From Syntrophorhabdus sp. (GTDB lineage: Bacteria; Desulfobacterota; BSN033; UBA1163): a stretch of DNA of 6,130 nucleotides. The stretch lies in contig DYHU01000230.1 in assembly GCA_020724025.1 (NCBI GenBank), positions 1-6,130 on the forward strand. Reading direction: 5' to 3'. Below are positions 5,524-6,130 of the stretch, in pieces (position 1 is the first letter of the stretch; every line of letters starts with the position of its first letter). A program made the translations under genes and the position numbers. Below the pieces are notes generated by a model that saw nothing but the letters and a program-made list of their open reading frames with translations, had not been told where the DNA came from and made no database searches.

Positions 5524-6081
5524 ATGTTCCTAACAATCTTTTTAGCTCTTATTGTGATAATTGCATTGCTTTTAATTTTACTATTAAAACAACCCCAAAA
5601 TATTTATCATTCAAACAAACAAAAAATGGATCATTTTGAACCATACGCTCTATCCATCAATTCACCCCTAAAATCTATCTCCTTTGAGGAAGCAGCAACT
5701 CTTGCACCTTTACTTGAAAACATGAAACAAGTTGCGGAAAATAATGCAACAGAAATTATAAACAAACAATTGGGGTTTGATGCCATAAATGTTGGCTCTA
5801 ATTCCATCACATATGCTAAACAAATTGGTGAATATATTGTAACATTTTCAAAGGAAGTCCAATCAATGTTAGAAGCCAATAAATTATCCCTTATGAGGGA
5901 TACAAACGGACGTTATATACCTAAATTGATCGGCAAGGATGGAAAAATCATTGAAAATGCAAGAATACTAAACAAATCTCAGAAGTTACTTTCAACGGTG
6001 TCAAAACTTAGTTCAGTTGTTGTAAGTGCAGCTCACATAATATCCGGCGCCGATAACGCAAAAAAGTTAAAAGAAATATGA
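5524..6081 (+). CDS. Small single-pass membrane protein of unknown function (cassette gene)
   Basis: The protein has 185 residues. Residues 1-22 are a strongly hydrophobic helix (MFLTIFLALIVIIALLLILL) ending before K23, with no clear signal-peptidase site, so it is probably an N-terminal membrane anchor rather than a cleaved leader. The rest is soluble and largely helical in character (FEEAATLAPLLENMKQVAEN, then SKEVQSMLEANKLSLM). It is followed by a turn-rich RDTNGRYIPKLIGKDGKII segment and a small-residue stretch near SSVVVSAAHIISGA that might be amphipathic. I do not recognise a family. The gene is visibly AT-rich, roughly one third G+C in the lines I counted against nearly half in the propeller gene, and differs in style from its neighbours. 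That supports recent acquisition from another source. It directly follows attC-like site 3 and has a good ribosome binding site, so it is probably a real cassette gene. Its downstream attC would lie beyond the window. Confidence 0.75.
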   Translation: MFLTIFLALIVIIALLLILLLKQPQNIYHSNKQKMDHFEPYALSINSPLKSISFEEAATLAPLLENMKQVAENNATEIINKQLGFDAINVGSNSITYAKQIGEYIVTFSKEVQSMLEANKLSLMRDTNGRYIPKLIGKDGKIIENARILNKSQKLLSTVSKLSSVVVSAAHIISGADNAKKLKEI

Positions 6082-6088
6082 GTTCTCT

Positions 6089-6108
6089 CTAAAAAGTCCA
6101 CTTTTTAG
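6089..6108. terminator. Possible bidirectional terminator-like hairpin
   Basis: CTAAAAAGT (6089-6097) and ACTTTTTAG (6100-6108) form a perfect 9-bp inverted repeat with a 2-nt spacer, 7 nt after the stop codon of the membrane-protein gene. The stem is AT-rich and weak and there is no separate T-run after it, so termination is uncertain. Confidence 0.35.
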
Positions 6109-6130
6109 TGTGTGGGCATAAATAGAACAA

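Overview
The window looks like an accessory region of a bacterium in the broad Bacteroidota/Ignavibacteriota/Calditrichota-like group. Two predicted secreted proteins end in the 'LSQNYPNPFNP' type A sorting domain of the type IX secretion system (T9SS), a hallmark of those lineages. The exact phylum cannot be fixed from this sequence. All intact genes are on the + strand, and the only minus-strand gene signal is a decayed transposase.

Left part (1-1875): the 3' end of a gene for a glycoside-hydrolase-like protein is followed after 40 nt by a PQQ-type beta-propeller protein with a signal peptide and a T9SS tail. The two are probably co-transcribed, which suggests extracellular carbohydrate-related work. 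The propeller gene is best started at 217, behind a strong Shine-Dalgarno site. An upstream ATG at 79 lies inside the preceding gene.

Decayed part (1876-2830): no intact gene. It holds a dense series of small hairpins, including two mutually exclusive overlapping ones at 2077-2111. It also holds the C-terminal remnant of an IS110-family transposase (minus strand, one in-frame stop), an 82-nt imperfect foldback, and a degenerate attC-like site.

Right part (2634-6130): this reads as a piece of an integron cassette array without its integrase. Three related long attC-like sites (about 2634-2820, 3599-3780, 5283-5490) alternate with three same-strand genes: a class I SAM-dependent methyltransferase, a T9SS-secreted DNRLRE-like/fibronectin-like protein broken by a one-base frameshift near 4726, and an AT-rich single-pass membrane protein of unknown function. 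Two of the sites have clear R''/L''...L'/R' architecture. The genes do not form a pathway; they look like independently acquired cargo. The attC assignment and the cassette model are inferences from inverted-repeat architecture and gene polarity, not from a search.
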